Assembly: GCA_033002965.1 (NCBI GenBank)
Contig: JAURVB010013536.1
Location: 1 to 64,000 of the forward strand
Direction of reading: 5' to 3'
Origin: Piper betle
Taxonomy: Eukaryota > Streptophyta > Magnoliopsida > Piperales > Piperaceae
Length of the DNA: 64,000 nt
Shown here: one piece after another, positions 1 to 14,340 of the stretch
Position numbering within the stretch: position 1 is the first letter of the stretch
How the letters are laid out: each line of letters opens with the position of its first letter
Translations under genes and position numbers: made by a program
Notes under the pieces: generated by a model
The model's database searches: none
The model's input: the letters and a program-made list of their open reading frames with translations, nothing else
What the model was told of the DNA's origin: nothing

Positions 1-1498
1 GTGTTCGTGAACCGGGCACTTGTCCGGTTGTGTGCGGAGTGGGTGTCCAGTAGGGGGCTGTGCAGTATTCCGCACCTTGCACAGTGCTGTAGGCTGGTGA
101 TTCCGAGGAGGAAACACGCCGCACGAGGGACGATTAGGGCAAAAAATAAAACCCTAAATCCGACCTTGTGACAGCAAGAGTAGCGTAAGCAACAAAACGA
201 TAGATTTATGCTCTTATGGCCCCAACCGGACTCACGATCAAATTTTTGGGTCAGGTCGATTTCAACTTTTCTTAAAAAAATTTAACCAACTAACCAAACC
301 CTTAATTGAAAAATATTAAAGATAAATTTCTTTGAGTAATCATACTAATAATTTTAGAAAATAAAAATTACCTTAATAATAAATTAGACAAAGACCCGCC
401 CGCGATGTACAATGTATCAGGCATATTTAATAGTATATATTAATAATATACTAAATTAATTTTAAAAAATATATATTATTATGTTATTTTTAAATAAAAT
501 AATAAATATTTATCTAATTTTAATAATTAATTTTTTTTACTTTTTCAAAAAAATTAATTTAGATAGAATTATACACTTTTTTCTTAGTAATAATAATAAA
601 TAAATAAATAAAATAAATAAAATTATAAATTAATATATACTATAAAATAATAAACTTTAATTCTAGTAGTATAATTATAAATATATTCAAATTTATCAGT
701 ATTTTTAAAATTTATAATTTGAGTGAAATTATATTATAATACTTTTTAAAAATAAATAATAATAATTTCTATAAATTAAATACATATTAATTTACTTATA
801 AAATTATTATAAGATAAAAATCAACAATAACATAAAAGGAAAGCTAAAATGCTACAGAGCGAAGAGAAAAAACCCTCCGCTTCACTTAATGTAAATAATG
901 GTGTTGAAGTTCTTTATATAAATAAATCAAAATTTGTGTAACCATTACTTTTGGCATATATATCATATTATATCTTATCTGAGGCGGGTCTCTCTTGATT
1001 ATCATTTTAAATTAAAATATCATTTTTGAGTTTAATAAATGATCATTGCTTGATAGATTTAGGCACTCAATTTAAGAGAATTTCTTAACTAGATCAAAAA
1101 TAAAAAAATATTTTTTTTGTTTGTTAAGCGAACTGGCTCAATAAATTTTAGAACGCAATAAAGCAGAAGATGAGAATAAGAAATTAAGAGTTTAAAAAAG
1201 GGAAGCAACAAGGTTCTCTGTTCCTACTCCACTTGGTTTAAAAATCATACATCTAATCTAACTCAATTTGTTCTTCATGCAGAAACGTCATGGTTACATG
1301 TGAATGAATACTCAAATACATATCACTGAAGGAAGGAGGAGGTGCTGGGATTGAGAAGTGATGATCCCATGAGGCCATGACTAGCATACCATCGATAGAA
1401 AAAAGTCGACTGCAGCTGTTGTGTTAGCTCAGAAGGTTGATTTCAGCAGACCACCTTTGTCCCTTCGGAAACATTCCTTTAAAAAGAGGCTACCTTTG
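1..1498. other. Upstream spacer of the aldehyde oxidase gene
   Basis: No gene is visible here. The first 120 bases are GC-rich and unlike the rest. A telo-box (AAACCCTAAA, 148-157) sits just after them, so this edge may be the 5' end or promoter of a neighbouring gene outside the window. From about 250 to 1200 the sequence is extremely AT-rich with A/T runs. The last 200 bases hold the aldehyde oxidase 5' leader; no clear TATA box could be assigned. Confidence 0.5.
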
Positions 1499-4400
1499 AT
1501 GGAGTTGATGGAGGCAGAGGAGAAGCTTCCACCGCAAAAGCAGAAGTTGGTATTTGCTGTGAACGGAGAGAGGTTTGAGCTGGAGAGCTTCGACCCATCA
1601 GCCACGTTGCTGGAGTTCCTCAGAACTTGTACCAAGTACAAGAGCGCCAAGCTTGGATGCGGTGAAGGTGAACCCATCCTTGTGCTTTCAATGTTTCTCT
1701 GTTGTTTTGGGTTTTTATAGCTTTTTTCTTTTTCTTTTTTAGACATGGGTAGCAGCTTGAATTGTCATGGTTAATCGCATGTTCTTGTGCAGCTCTTTAG
1801 ATAGTGGGTTTTATGGCTATCGTATTGTGTGTGGATGAAAAGTTTTCTTCAATACCTTAATGGTTTCGGCTACTTATTCCATAGGATTTAATGAGTATGG
1901 GTTTAAGGTATTTTCAACTTCATTGAGTTATCTTCTTTTATGTGATTTATGTTGGATCACATGTATCCCTTGATCAATAGGATGAAAATGCGTTGACTTT
2001 GGTCCGGTGGACCACTTTGCGACAGTTGATATTCAATGTCTTCCTCTTCTTCTTGATTTGCTTGGATTCTGGAACAGATCCTTTGCTTATTGATGGTGGA
2101 GCTATCTATCAAGGATCCTCTCTTCATTTTGTTGTTTCAAAGGATTAGTTGGCTGGCTTTTCTGTATGATAGAGTGTTGTCATTTGCGTCTTGTTAGATG
2201 AGGTGATTGCTCGCTGATTTCTATTTCAGGAAGCGCTTAATTCATTGTTTCTCGTATTGCCATTAATGTGAAATTGGTACCTCAAACTTCAACTTTTTTC
2301 TGGAGAAGGATTTTGTTTCTCATTCAATCTTATGCTTTCTCTCATTTTGCAGTATGCTTTATCATGAGAATTTAGATAATCATGTATCATCCATGTTACA
2401 GGTGGTTGTGGAGCATGTGTTGTTCTTTTATCAAAATATGATCCTGTACTTGATCAAGTCGAGGATATTTCTATAAGCGCCTGCTTGACTCTTTTGTTTA
2501 GCATACATGGGTGCTCAGTTACGACATCTGAAGGGCTTGGAAATTCTAGGGAACGATTTCATCCTATTCATCAAAGAATGGCCGGTTTTCATGGTTCCCA
2601 GTGTGGTTTCTGTACCCCTGGAATGTGCATGTCTCTTTTCTCAGCAATTGTCAACTCTGAAAAAACCGAAAGACCTCATCCACTCACAGGACTCTCCAAA
2701 CTTACGGTTGCAGAAGCGGAGAGAGCGGTCCTGGGGAATCTTTGTCGATGTACAGGTTATAGACCAATTGTTGATGCCTGCAAGAGTTTTGCATCTGATG
2801 TTGATATGGAAGACTTGGGTCTTAATTCGTTTTGGCAAAAGGGTGTGAAACCAGATATAGATCACCTGCCCCCTTATGATCATAAATCAGTATGTACATT
2901 TCCTAATTTTTTGAAAGCTGAAATATCCAAAAATACTGCAATAGCTTGGGGAGGGGACTTACTCACATGGTATAGGCCTTCTAGCATGAAAGAGCTACAC
3001 AACTTGCTACAGTCCATCAATCATAACAAAACCAAGATAAAATTGGTGGTTGGTAACACAAGTTCTGGAGTTAACAAGGACCTCAGAGAGTATGACAAGT
3101 ATATTGATCTCTCTGGTATTCCTGAACTTTTCGAAATTGTGAAGAATGAAAATGGTATCAGAATCGGAGCTGGTATCTCTATTACAAAATCAATTGCCGC
3201 ATTGGGGAAAGTAGGCAGTCCTATATTTTCAAAAATTGCTCATCATATGAGTAAGATCGCCTCAGAATTTGTTCGTAATACAGCAAGTTTGGGGGGTAAT
3301 TTAATATTGGCTCAGAGAGACAAATTTCCTTCTGATATTGCTACTGTTCTTCTTGCTGCTGGCTCATCAGTGGTCATATCTACAGGTTCAGCAACAAAAC
3401 TTACACTCACGGTTGAGGAATTTTTAGAGTGTCCACCATTTGACTCCAAAGCATTACTTTTAAATGTTTATATACCTGAATGTGGCCCATTGGAAGGCCA
3501 CTCATGTAGTGGTAGTTCGCTACATTTTGAGACATATAGGGCAGCCCCCGTCCTCTTGGAAATGCAGTGGCTTATCTCAATGCCGCATTTTTAGCGCATA
3601 TTTCTTTTAATAGCTCCAATCATGCTGTTATAGATTTTATAAGATTGGTTTTTGGTGCATATGGAACTGAACATGCAATCAGAGCTAGAAGAGTTGAGGA
3701 ATTTTTTACTGGGAAGTTAGTTACTACTGATGTCTTGTTAGAGGGGCTGAAATTAGTCAAGGAGTTTGTCATCCTGAAAGGAAGCACTTCAAATTCCTGT
3801 TACAGTGCAAGTCTGGCTGTTGGATTTCTTTTTTATTTCTTTTCTCCACATATAAAGGCCTTTTGTATTCCCAGTGGCCTTTCAAGTGGAGTTCAAAATC
3901 GTGATACAATCCTAAACACTTTGGAGCTGTCTTCAAAGCAGGTGCTGGAAGGGAACAAGGCATATCATCCTGTAGGTAACCCAACAAAGAAATTTGCCGC
4001 AGAAATACAAGCTTCTGGTATGTCACTTTACAATCATATGTTGTATTTTCCAGAGAAGTTAGTTTAAAACAAATTTTGTTTTATGGTTTTTTTTCCATAT
4101 TATTTAGGTGAAGCTGTATTTGTTGATGATATTCCCTCTCCTAAAGATTGTCTCCATGGAGCTTTTATAAGTAGCAAGAAAGCCCTGGCCAGGGTTAAGT
4201 CCATCAATTTCCCATCTTCTTCACCGTGTCAAAAAGTTCTTGCTTTTATTTCTTTTAAAGATATACCAGAAGTGGCTGAGAACATAGGATCCAAAACAAT
4301 ATTTGGTGCTGAACCTTTATTTGCTGATGATTATACTTGTTATGCTGGCCAGCCATTAGGTTTTGTGGTATTGATCTTTTTCTTATCTTTGCTGTGCATT

Positions 4401-7400
4401 TTTGTAGCTTAGAGTTTTATAGGCTTTGGTGTGTTGCTACTTTGAAGTTCTGATCCCTACAGTGGTTTTTTCCCCAATCAATGCCCGGTAATTATGGACC
4501 ATTTGTTCTAACCATCATGGATTTTAATGGCCGACATTACTTGTTCTTACAAAATAACAGCTTTTAACATGCTTTCGGTTTCTGAAAAACTGCTCATGCA
4601 GAAGTCACATGATAAGGATTTGACAGTTAAAATCCTCCCAGCGTCAGGTGAGTAGAGAGGAAACCACTGCAGGGGCCATAAGTTCTGCTATTTTTGCAAC
4701 TTATGTTTTCTGTGTTGTCTGAATTAGCATTAATTTTCGCAGGGATATAGCACTTTGTTCATCTTCTTATTTGGTTAATTTTTTTATGATAGAAATTTTG
4801 AAAGTGCCATTAACTTTAAATAGTACAGATATCCCCTTTCTAGCAGCTTTATCTTCTAGGAGATATATTAGCTGATACTGATATCAAGGAAAGGTTATGC
4901 TCCAATAAAAATCATGGAAAGTTGTGCTTGGGCTTTGTTTGTGCATCTACATAAAGACACAAATCTCTTTTCAAGTGTGGGTTATGAACAATGCTCTATT
5001 CTTGATCACTTAAGTTTTATAAGATGCAGCTTTCTAGGCCATATATTAGTCAAATTCAGAAGTTACTTTTCTAACATGCTGCCTAAGAAAAATCCACATA
5101 GCAACAAACAAACATGAATGAGATAAACTCGTGCAATTCTTGTTTTTTTTGGTATAGACCAAGTGCGTGGTTGACTTATTTGAGTGGCTTTCTTTAGATT
5201 GCTAAAACACAAAAAGGTGCGAATGTGGCTGCAAATCAAGCAATTGTAAATTATGAAATGGAAGGTCTAGAGCCGCCAATTTTATCGGTGGAGGATGCTG
5301 TTAAAAGATCTAGCTTTTTTGAAGTTCCGTCTTTTGTGTGTCCTAAACCAATTGGTGATTTTTCAAAAGGGATGGCAGAAGCAGACAGTAAGATTTTTTC
5401 AGCTGAGGTATTGGTTATAGGAGTTTGCTTTATTTACTCCAAGATTGCATGCTTGTGTTGACCTCGTGAAGTTTTCTTCCTTGACGCAGTTCAGATAAGA
5501 CTTGGATCTCAGTATTACTTTTATATGGAGACACAAACTGCTCTTGCTGTTCCAGATGAGGATAACTGTATAGTGGTTTATAGCTCAACCCAATGCCCAG
5601 AAAATGCTCACGCTGTGATCGCAAAATGCCTTGGGGTTCCACACCACAATGTTCGTGTCATTACAAGAAGGGTTGGTGGAGGATTTGGTGGAAAATCTGT
5701 GAAGGCCTTACCTGTAAGTTTGTTTTGCAATGGTATATAGAACTTAACTCAGGGAGTAAATGCATTGAAATGATATATACATTCACTAAGGAATAGATAT
5801 TTAGTGCACCTCGCAGTTGTATGTTCTTGTGGCTGCTTATATTCTCGTTTTCCCACGTACGTTTTATTGGCATGCTTTGGGCATGAGCCCCATCATACGG
5901 TGCTTACTAAGTAGCATGTTAACATGATGTGTAGGTTGCTACGGCATGCGCTCTTGCATCATTTAAGCTGCGGCAACCTGTCCGGATTTATCTGGACCGC
6001 AAAACTGACATGATAATGGCAGGAGGGCGGCATCCAATGAAGATAGTATATTCTGTGGGATTCAAATGCGATGGAAAAATCACAGCTCTTCATGTTGATA
6101 TCTTAATAAATGCTGGAATTTTTGTAGATGTGAGCCCAGCAATACCAGGGAATGTTGTTAATGCATTGAAGAAGTACAACTGGGGTGCTCTTTCTTTTGA
6201 CATTAAAGTGTGTAAGACAAATCTTGCAAGCAAGTCAGCCATGCGAGGCCCTGGAGAAGTCCAAGGTTCATATATTGCTGAAGCCATAATAGAGCATGTT
6301 GCTTCAAGTCTCTCCATGGATACAGATTCTGTGAGGAGAAAAATCTTCATACCTTTGAAAGCCTTGAGCTGTTCTATGGAGGTAGCACTGGACAGTCCAT
6401 AAATTATACTTTACCGTCAATTTATGCCAGATTGGAAATCACTTCTAATCTTGAACAGAGGATCCAATTGGTTAAGCAGTTCAATTCTACTAATAGATGG
6501 AGAAAGAGAGGAATATCTCGAGTACCAATTGTGCATGAAGTCATATTAAGACCAACCCCAGGGAGAGTGAGTATTCTCACAGACGGTTCTGTTGTGGTTG
6601 AAGTGGGAGGAATAGAAGTAGGGCAGGGCCTCTGGACAAAAGTGAAGCAGATGGCAGCCTATGCTCTTGGCCAGGTATGGGAGGATGGAAGCCAAAATCT
6701 TCTGGAATTGGTAAGAGTAGTTCAGGCAGATTCTTTAAGTCTAGTGCAAGGTGGATGGACTGCTGGAAGTACAACATCAGAGTCTAGTTGTGAAGCTGTT
6801 CGAATTTGTTGTGACATTCTTGTTAAGAGGCTCATGCCACTCAAACAAAGGTTGCAGGAAGATAACTTGAAGCTATCTTGGGATAATCTGATCCTACAGG
6901 TAATAAAGTAGTTGTCTGTTTGTTCTTCACCCCCCCCCACGCCCATGTTTTGTTTGCTCTCTGAATAGCTCTCCTCGCATGTGCTACGTATTTGATTGCA
7001 GAATTGGAAAGTTCAAAAGAATATCTGTGTAGTTTCACTCTTGGCATAATATAAGCACATTTTATCAACCAAATAGTAGATATTTTATCAACCAAAACAG
7101 TAGATGTATAACCTGGTGCAGGGATGGGTATGCTGCATGGCTTGGCTAGTTGATGCTTTCCTTAACAATTATCACAATCATCAGCACAGTCAGTTAGTGA
7201 TACCTTCGTGGTGCACATCCAATGTGTTGACTTTATAGGCTTCCTTCACCATTTTCGGAAGCTAATTTTATATGTCTACGTACCTGAAGTGAGTTTTATA
7301 TAAGTTCTAGGGTGTGGTGTGGTTGTGCTATATATGCTACAAAACCTTAACGACCTGAGCATTTAAAAAATCTTCAAAGTTCAGCCACTTGCAGGGGTAG

Positions 7401-9373
7401 AGCATGCCCATGAAACTACCACAAACAGAGAGTGATCATATTGGTAAAGCTGATTTGGAAGTGTTGGTCTTTTCATTCAAAGTCTGATGTGTGGGTTAAT
7501 ATTGAGAGCTGAACTGACTGATTACAGAGCACAAACCCTCAAATAATGAAAGTTAAATATAAGAAGATTTGGTTTCTAAGCTCCAGAATCTTGAAATTGA
7601 TATATTTCTCTTCTCTTGCTTTGTTCAGGCAAATCTTCAATCCGTGAACCTATCAGCTAGTACGTATTGGGTTCCAGATAACGGGTATATGTGCTATCTG
7701 AATTATGGTGCTGCTGTGAGTGAGGTCTGTTCATGGTGCCTCTGTGTCCAAAATGGTCTCGAGCTTTTATCCTACTGATTCTAAAAAGAAGTGCTGTTAC
7801 TTTTTTCTCTATTTCAAAATAAGATAAATCATATTGTTCTTCTCTGGCTAAGCATAGTAAGTGGATGCTAGTTTTGCCGGTGATGACTTAAAATTTGCCT
7901 ATCACACATTTCCCCAGACCTTGAAAAGGTCAATATGCCTCCATTTTTTTCATTATTAGTGGTGCTTCATATTGTTTTTCTGCACTGTAGGTGGAGATTA
8001 ATCTTCTTACAGGTGCTAGTACTCTGCTGCAAACGGACATAATCTACGATTGTGGTCAGAGTCTAAACCCGGCTGTGGATTTAGGGCAGGTTAGATCAAA
8101 CATGTTCAATGTGCAAATATAAATTCCTAATAACTCTTTTGCATTGTAGAATAGCCAAACGTCGCTTTACTGATCTATTATCTATGCCTAAATTTGCCCA
8201 TGCCACTGATCTGGAATCTGAGTTTTTGTTTTAAAATTTAAAAAATATAGTAGTAAGATTACATTTTAGCTTGGTCATTGGATGATTATCTGTGCAAAGC
8301 TTGACCATAAACCAAATTCTTAGCTTATGCTTTCAAACCATATTGTTTCTCTTCATCTTGTTGGTGGATTTCGTGGTTCTCCTTCCTCTTCTGCTCCTAC
8401 CTCTCTTTCCCCTATGACAGTTCTCATCATGATGGCATCTGATAATTAACATCATTGGCACAAGCACCATGAATGCTCGCTTATGAGCTTCTGTGTGTCA
8501 AAGAGCACAAAATAGATCCAAGTACTGTGTTTCTCAGCAAGCATTAGCTTTAAACGGGCAAAGTGGAAGGCAGGTCAAACTAGTTTTGTATTTATATACG
8601 TAAATCCTATGCTGACAATGTGAACACAGTATATTGTTTTGCATTGTTTAGAACTCTCCAATTAATGATCATCATCATATGTTATATTTTGGCATTTCTT
8701 GTGGCAGATTGAAGGAGCTTTTGTGCAAGGGCTAGGATTTTTTATGCTTGAAGAATACATTACTGGCCCTGATGGTTCTGTAATTTCAGATGGAACATGG
8801 ACGTATAAGATACCTACCGTTGACACCATTCCCAGGAAATTTAACGTGGAGCTTCTTAATAGTGGTCATCATGAAAAGCATATTCTTTCCTCAAAAGGTA
8901 GAGCTCTTCCAATAATCATGAATTTCACATCTAGAAACACCAGCGGCGTAAACCGCTTATCCCTGTGGTTGGTGTGCAAAAAAATTCTTTGTGACTAATG
9001 TTTGTCTGAAAAGTTTCACCTACCAAAAGCTCTGGATTCATTATTCTTGATGGAATATATGGTTTTATCTTATCCTAAATATTCAACTCATTTCCTGTCT
9101 TACACTGGTCAGTAGTTGCTTTGAGTAAATGCCACATTGAAGTACAACACATTTCTAAATTTTGCAGCTTCTGGGGAACCACCTCTACTTCTTGCAGCAT
9201 CTGTTCATTGTGCCACCCGAGAAGCCATCAGGGCAGCTAGGAAAGAATACTTTTCTCACAATGGCTCCACTGAATCTCCCGTATTTCAGTTGGATGTTCC
9301 GGCGACAATGCCTGTAGTAAAAAAACTGTGTGGACTAGACAATGTAGAGAGGTACTTGGAAAGCTTGCTGTGA
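1499..9373 (+). CDS. AO: Aldehyde oxidase (molybdenum cofactor enzyme), 10 exons, two one-base frameshifts
   Basis: The product is a cytosolic molybdo-flavoprotein oxidising aldehydes to acids, the class that includes abscisic-aldehyde and indole-acetaldehyde oxidases. Exons are 1499-1667, 2402-4017, 4108-4367, 5198-5407, 5495-5713, 5935-6899, 7629-7724, 7991-8089, 8708-8897 and 9168-9373. Restoring one base at each of two sites gives about 1343 residues, normal for the family. The N-terminal [2Fe-2S] domain has Cys54, 59, 62 and 84; the second has CGFC at 124-127 and CRC at 171-173. The FAD domain follows (GNTSSG). The molybdopterin part has GGGFGGK (813-819), GQGLWTK, the AMRGPGE loop and the catalytic Glu in GEPPL (about 1279). 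The ATG at 1499 was chosen because the in-frame sequence upstream has no other ATG. The frame breaks at a C5 run (3545-3549) and an A5 run (6339-6343). Substrate cannot be told from sequence. The locus is either a recent pseudogene or, more likely, an intact gene with base-calling errors. Confidence 0.93.
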
Positions 9374-10690
9374 CTCATGGGTGTAACCTCTCATTGCTAT
9401 ATATTTCCTTGTGTTAGTTTGTTAAACTCCAGGACCGATCATTAGCTCAATTATGGGGAATTACATTGTATGTCAAAGTCGACGAGACTCTTAGACCATC
9501 GATGACTACATTTAGTTTTTTTTCTTTTCTTTTCGTTGAAGGAGCATAATGTTTGAGATTCATTTCGTAAATTCTTTCTTGGTATTTTGTATATAGTTTA
9601 CATGTTATTAAAGCCCAGGTTCTGATTTTACCAGAGACAGAATGTTTGCCATTTACCCGCGTGGATGTCGTCTCAGTTCTACCAATTTGAGCTGTAGGTA
9701 GAGAGCACTTGGATTGGACTGAAACAGCAGTCATTTTCCAGCCGTTCAAAACTGGTGGGCACTCTCGACAGTCCACACAGCCGGCTGGTAACGAGTGCAA
9801 GAACCACCAAGTTCTTGAGAGTCGCTTTCTGCAGCTCGAGGTTAGGGTCAATGGTTTTATGGATTGATTCCATACAGGAAAAAGGGCGATTGACTTTGGA
9901 AATCAGCAGTTGAGCTCACTTTTGGGACCGTCAGTGCATGAAGTGAAGTGGACTTCACTTAATTGTAGGCGACAAGTTGTATCTTATCCTGCATATGGTG
10001 CCCATTTCAGTAAACATGTATAGCGCATGCTAAATGCACTCAGACAAGCTGACAAGATGTGCAGTTTGCGTTCAGAAATGAGCTACACGCTTGACTGTTA
10101 CACATCAGACCTCGGAGTCGGCGTCTGGAAACTGAAAAAAGTTGGCCATTATCTGTCATCCTTAGTTATGTAAATAAGTCTAGTCGACTCGAGCATCACT
10201 CTAGCTTGTTTTCAAATTAGCTTGTTCAAGCTTGATTCGATACAAGGCTATATTTTTTACCGGTCGAGCTTCAGCAGCTTGAAAATAAATTCAACCAATT
10301 AATAACACGAGTAATAAATATTTAATAATTAATCATTTAATTAAATTAAATAAGATAAATATGAATAAAATAATATTTATAAGTAAATACATTATAAATA
10401 ATAATAATTAGTCACATAATTATTCATTATAGCCAACAAATATATAAATAATAAGAAATGAATAATTATGAATAAATAAATAAAATAATTATAAATAAAA
10501 AATATTCGTAACATACAAACATACTAAATGATGTAAATATTGATCAAACTAATACAGGGGTTTTTAAATTACTAAAAATAGTTGAGAAATAGTTAAACAA
10601 AGGTGAAAATGAGCTGAACCAGACTGAACTAAGTCGAAATATACTGAATCGAGTTGAACCAACTCGGTCTGAAAAATGGGTCTGGTTAAC
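9374..10690. other. Aldehyde oxidase 3' region and spacer
   Basis: The 3'UTR probably occupies roughly the first 250 bases. The rest is spacer. 10190-10690 is AT-rich and has scattered TCGAG and AACTCG words resembling the TCGAG-rich MITEs found elsewhere in the window, but no inverted ends or target duplication could be found. I see no credible coding exon on either strand. Confidence 0.5.
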
Positions 10691-11912
10691 TAGGTGGACA
10701 TGATGGACACAGACTCGAGCACGACCAGGCGGACATAGGCACGATCAGGTGATCACGGGCAAACGGGTTAGGCGGGGTGGCCATTTCTTGTCACCGGAAA
10801 ATGCCGACGGCCACGTGCCTAGGGTCACCACTGGTCAAGATCGAGAGAGGGCATCAAGGCGGAAGTGTTGGTAGTGACGATTGGTGGAGTCCGACCACTA
10901 GCTGGTCAAAAAATGGTCGAAAAGAGGGCAAATTACCACCGAGTGCAGTAACGTCATCGGCAACGATTGCGGTCATGGTGGAGGTTGATGTCAATCTAAA
11001 AAGTAGATCTTGGCGAGATGAAACTTTTGGGGGTAGTCAGCTTCGCTGGAGGACAGCCGTCGGAGCCAGAAAATAGCCCAAATGGGTGGCGACGGTGGGG
11101 GAAATCTCCAGTGAAAACGCCGTCACTTGCGGCAACTATGGCGTCGATCGTGGGTACGGACTGATAGCCGACTGTGAGGCGGTCATGGGAGTGCCGATCC
11201 AGTGGCTAAGGGTGAGGCGGGGACTCACCGGCGGAGAGCCAAAGTGGTGGCAGTGCTAAAGGGTGTAAATTCTAAAATTGTAAAAAATCTCTGGAAATAT
11301 AACATGGTGAAGCCAGCGCTGATGTGGATGGCTCAGATCTTGTCACATTGCACAATCCAAACGTCCAACAACTCATGGTCTAGTGGGATCGACTATGGGT
11401 ATTGCGATATACATATGGACGAAAAGCTCGGATTGAGACCATCCAAAGTCGAAACTAACTCGAATTTTAAAGTGACTCTATAGGTGGGAATCTAGGCAAG
11501 AAGGTTAAATGGGCTTTGAATCCTCAACTCAATCAAGCTGGGCCCACAGGGGCACAATCGAGTGATCCGAAATTCCTACGCTACATACAAATGAAATACC
11601 CAGAAAATCCCAAACAGATGTTAAACGCTACAATGACTTAGATCTAGGCCTAAAATCCTGGTTAACTCATAAAAATCATATGTATACTGCGTGTATACAT
11701 TGATAACTCATGCTCTATTGTACCATAACTGAAACTATTATATGCATGTTAGGTATATTCAGCCTTCATAATATGCTTATTTGACCATTTGAGCCTCATA
11801 CTCTTATTCTTAAAGTTATTTTGGCTCGAGCTAACTCAAATTGACTCGAGACTAGTTCAAACCAGACAAACTATAAGAGGGTAAAATCTTTACCCAAAGT
11901 TGGGGTTTTATA
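10690..11912 (-). mobile_element. Gypsy-like LTR, 5' part, reverse orientation
   Basis: Read on the minus strand, 11912 down to about 11640 closely parallels 50232-50460 on the plus strand, including the shared words ATAGAGCATGAGTTAT and AAGAGTATG. It therefore represents the beginning of the same LTR family. 10700-11250 is the GC-rich middle section typical of these LTRs. The inner end is not sharply defined and no coding region of a retrotransposon is attached. Confidence 0.6.
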
Positions 11913-12357
11913 GTACAACAAATGGGTTAAGACCTAGAATTTGATGTGAAATGTAAATAGAATGCATAGGTGAGTTGAAATCTAAGATTCAGAATGACTT
12001 ATATAAAAAATTAGAATTTTGTGTGAATGATAACGCCTGATATAATTATATATGTTTGTACATGTTGATTTGACAGGGTGGCCCCTAATTACACTTTTAG
12101 GAGAGACTCTGTCTGTTTTATTTCGAGAATTTTTATTGATTTTATCGAAATTATTTTGGTTTGTGAAATGGGTTGACATGTTATCCATATAGTAGCATGT
12201 TAGGGTTTTGTACATTCATTTATGTATAATGATTAATATCTTCATTTAAGATGCCGAGAGTAGATCCGCATAATTTGGGTTCGGGTTAGCCGACCTAACC
12301 TAAACTAGTGACATTCTAGTTCTGTTCCCCAATATGAACCGGATTTGGGGTGTTACA
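11913..12357 (+). mobile_element. Gypsy-like LTR, 3' terminal part
   Basis: The segment runs from a GACAGGGTGGCCC block (about 12073) to the terminus GGGGTGTTACA, ending at 12357. The same order of blocks ends the solo LTR at 60974. The GGGTGTTACA end is typical of plant Ty3/gypsy LTRs. Only the last 450 bases are present here; the piece abuts an opposite-orientation LTR head. Confidence 0.65.
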
Positions 12358-14332
12358 GACGGACCAAATCGTGATATTATAATTTGAAAGTTACTCATTA
12401 GGTTATCACGTATAGACTTTATGAAACCGGATTCACCCTCCATGGAAACTTTAGACAAGCACTAAGCTTAGTTTTCATATAATGGGTGCAGAGTTCGTGC
12501 TACAAAGACGGATCCTTAAACTTAAAGGAATCTTAAATGAACATCCTATCAGTAACAGGTAAAACATCTCCTACAACTATGAGCAGTGATTTTTAAAATG
12601 TGATGATAATTCCCAATTATAGAAGAAGCACACACCTGTTACAGTTTTGAAGTTGCATGTTATTGTGTACATCATATTCTTACTATTTATTTCAACTGAT
12701 TGATTTAGGTCTTCTTATTATTTATATGAAGATGGTATAAGTATTTAAAGAATGGTCGTGGTTACCTCTTTCACATACCCTATGCGGGGAATAATTAAAG
12801 TGTCAGAGAAATTTCACAACATCATCAAGTATCAAGGCATTTGAACCAAATACCCAGATTTCATGTTGGTCTTCAACTGGTGTGAACTATAAGTTTCTCC
12901 ACCAACGTTACTCTAACATATAAACAACTGCATCCAAATATGTTTCGTGTACTTGACTTAACTCCTCGTCATGTTCCATGACTCTGAGGCATATATACCC
13001 TGAATAGGAGCTTATATCATAAAATTTTTGAATCTCGAGTTCAAAAACCATCAAGGGAACTCAACCTTCAAATTTTATTAAATTGTGGATAAAAATTATA
13101 TAAAAGACCTGAAGTTGGTAAAGGACCCAATAAAACTCCACCTACTTCCCCCTCGATCGTAAATCAAATATACAATAGAGCCAAGAAGAAAGTCAAGCAG
13201 AGAGAGTCCTGCAGACTTGGATGAGTCGCATTTCTCATCCTAAGTGGGCGAGCTCACTCTATATATCTTGGCAGGTGAAAAGAAAACCTTTATCACTCGC
13301 TTCAAAATAACACACAAAACGAGGTGAAGCCTCCACACATGCACAACACATTCATAAGCTTAATTATCTTAATGATTTGGTAAACCTCATTACAAAACTT
13401 TAATTAAGATTTGGAGTTACAAATATACTTAGTGACAAATCTCAAACTTAAGGGTTTAATTGAAAGAACTTATCCAGATAATTTTTTAGATGGACCAAAT
13501 AATATTCAAATGAGCTAAAATTTGGACTAATAAACCCTAACATCCTAAGGGTCATACATAAAAATCCTCATGGGCTGACCCATGGATTTGGGCTGTGCGT
13601 CACTATTGAACCAAATCATAGGCAAGCCGGGTGCCAGGCACTCTTGGGGTGCTTTTGTGTTGGCTAAAAAGAAGGGAAATCCAAATATGGCAATCCTTGT
13701 GCATCCAACCTTGGATGAAATATAAAAAACTAAACCGCTAGCATTGTGAGATTAGGGTTTTCACCCTAGGGCGACCTTGAAAACCTCGTCATGCATCCCG
13801 TGGGGGTTAGGATTGACCTTAAAGGTTTCCAAATACATTGACAAACAATCTAGACTTGCAAGGGATGAAGTCTTAAATCCAACTATTCTCGACTTAAATA
13901 AAAATTGCTACAACAAAGCATCTAACTAGGTCAGTTAGTCAACCACTGGAGGATGCTAAGGCCTTGACTCATACAAATCATACTATATATAATTGATAGT
14001 AAAAAGGGCTAGATAAATAACTCGGTCTAGGTCAAAACCAAACATCGGGCAAAAAGTCTAAGTTTTACAATTGAAATATTGACTCGAGCTAGACTTAGAT
14101 GTAAAATCTAATTCAACTATGAATATTAGATATATAAAATCTAATTCAACTAATAGTAATAACACACAAGAAATCAAATTCAAGAGTAAACTCTAATCAC
14201 ATTGAATAAAGACTTCTCATTATAATTCAAGTGAGATCAAATTTCGAATGGATTTAGAGTTGAACGAGTATAAATTAATTACGTTTTATGGGATTCTTAA
14301 ATGATGATTAGAAAGAAGTTACACTTTATATT
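12358..14332. other. AT-rich spacer
   Basis: I see nothing that can be assigned in this stretch. There are no ORFs with recognisable similarity, no paired repeat ends and no RNA gene. Confidence 0.5.
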
Positions 14333-14340
14333 ATTGCATG

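Noticed and set aside
9447..9851. 134-codon minus-strand frame after the aldehyde oxidase stop
   Set aside because: It overlaps the oxidase 3'UTR in antisense, has no recognisable domain and no promoter-like context.
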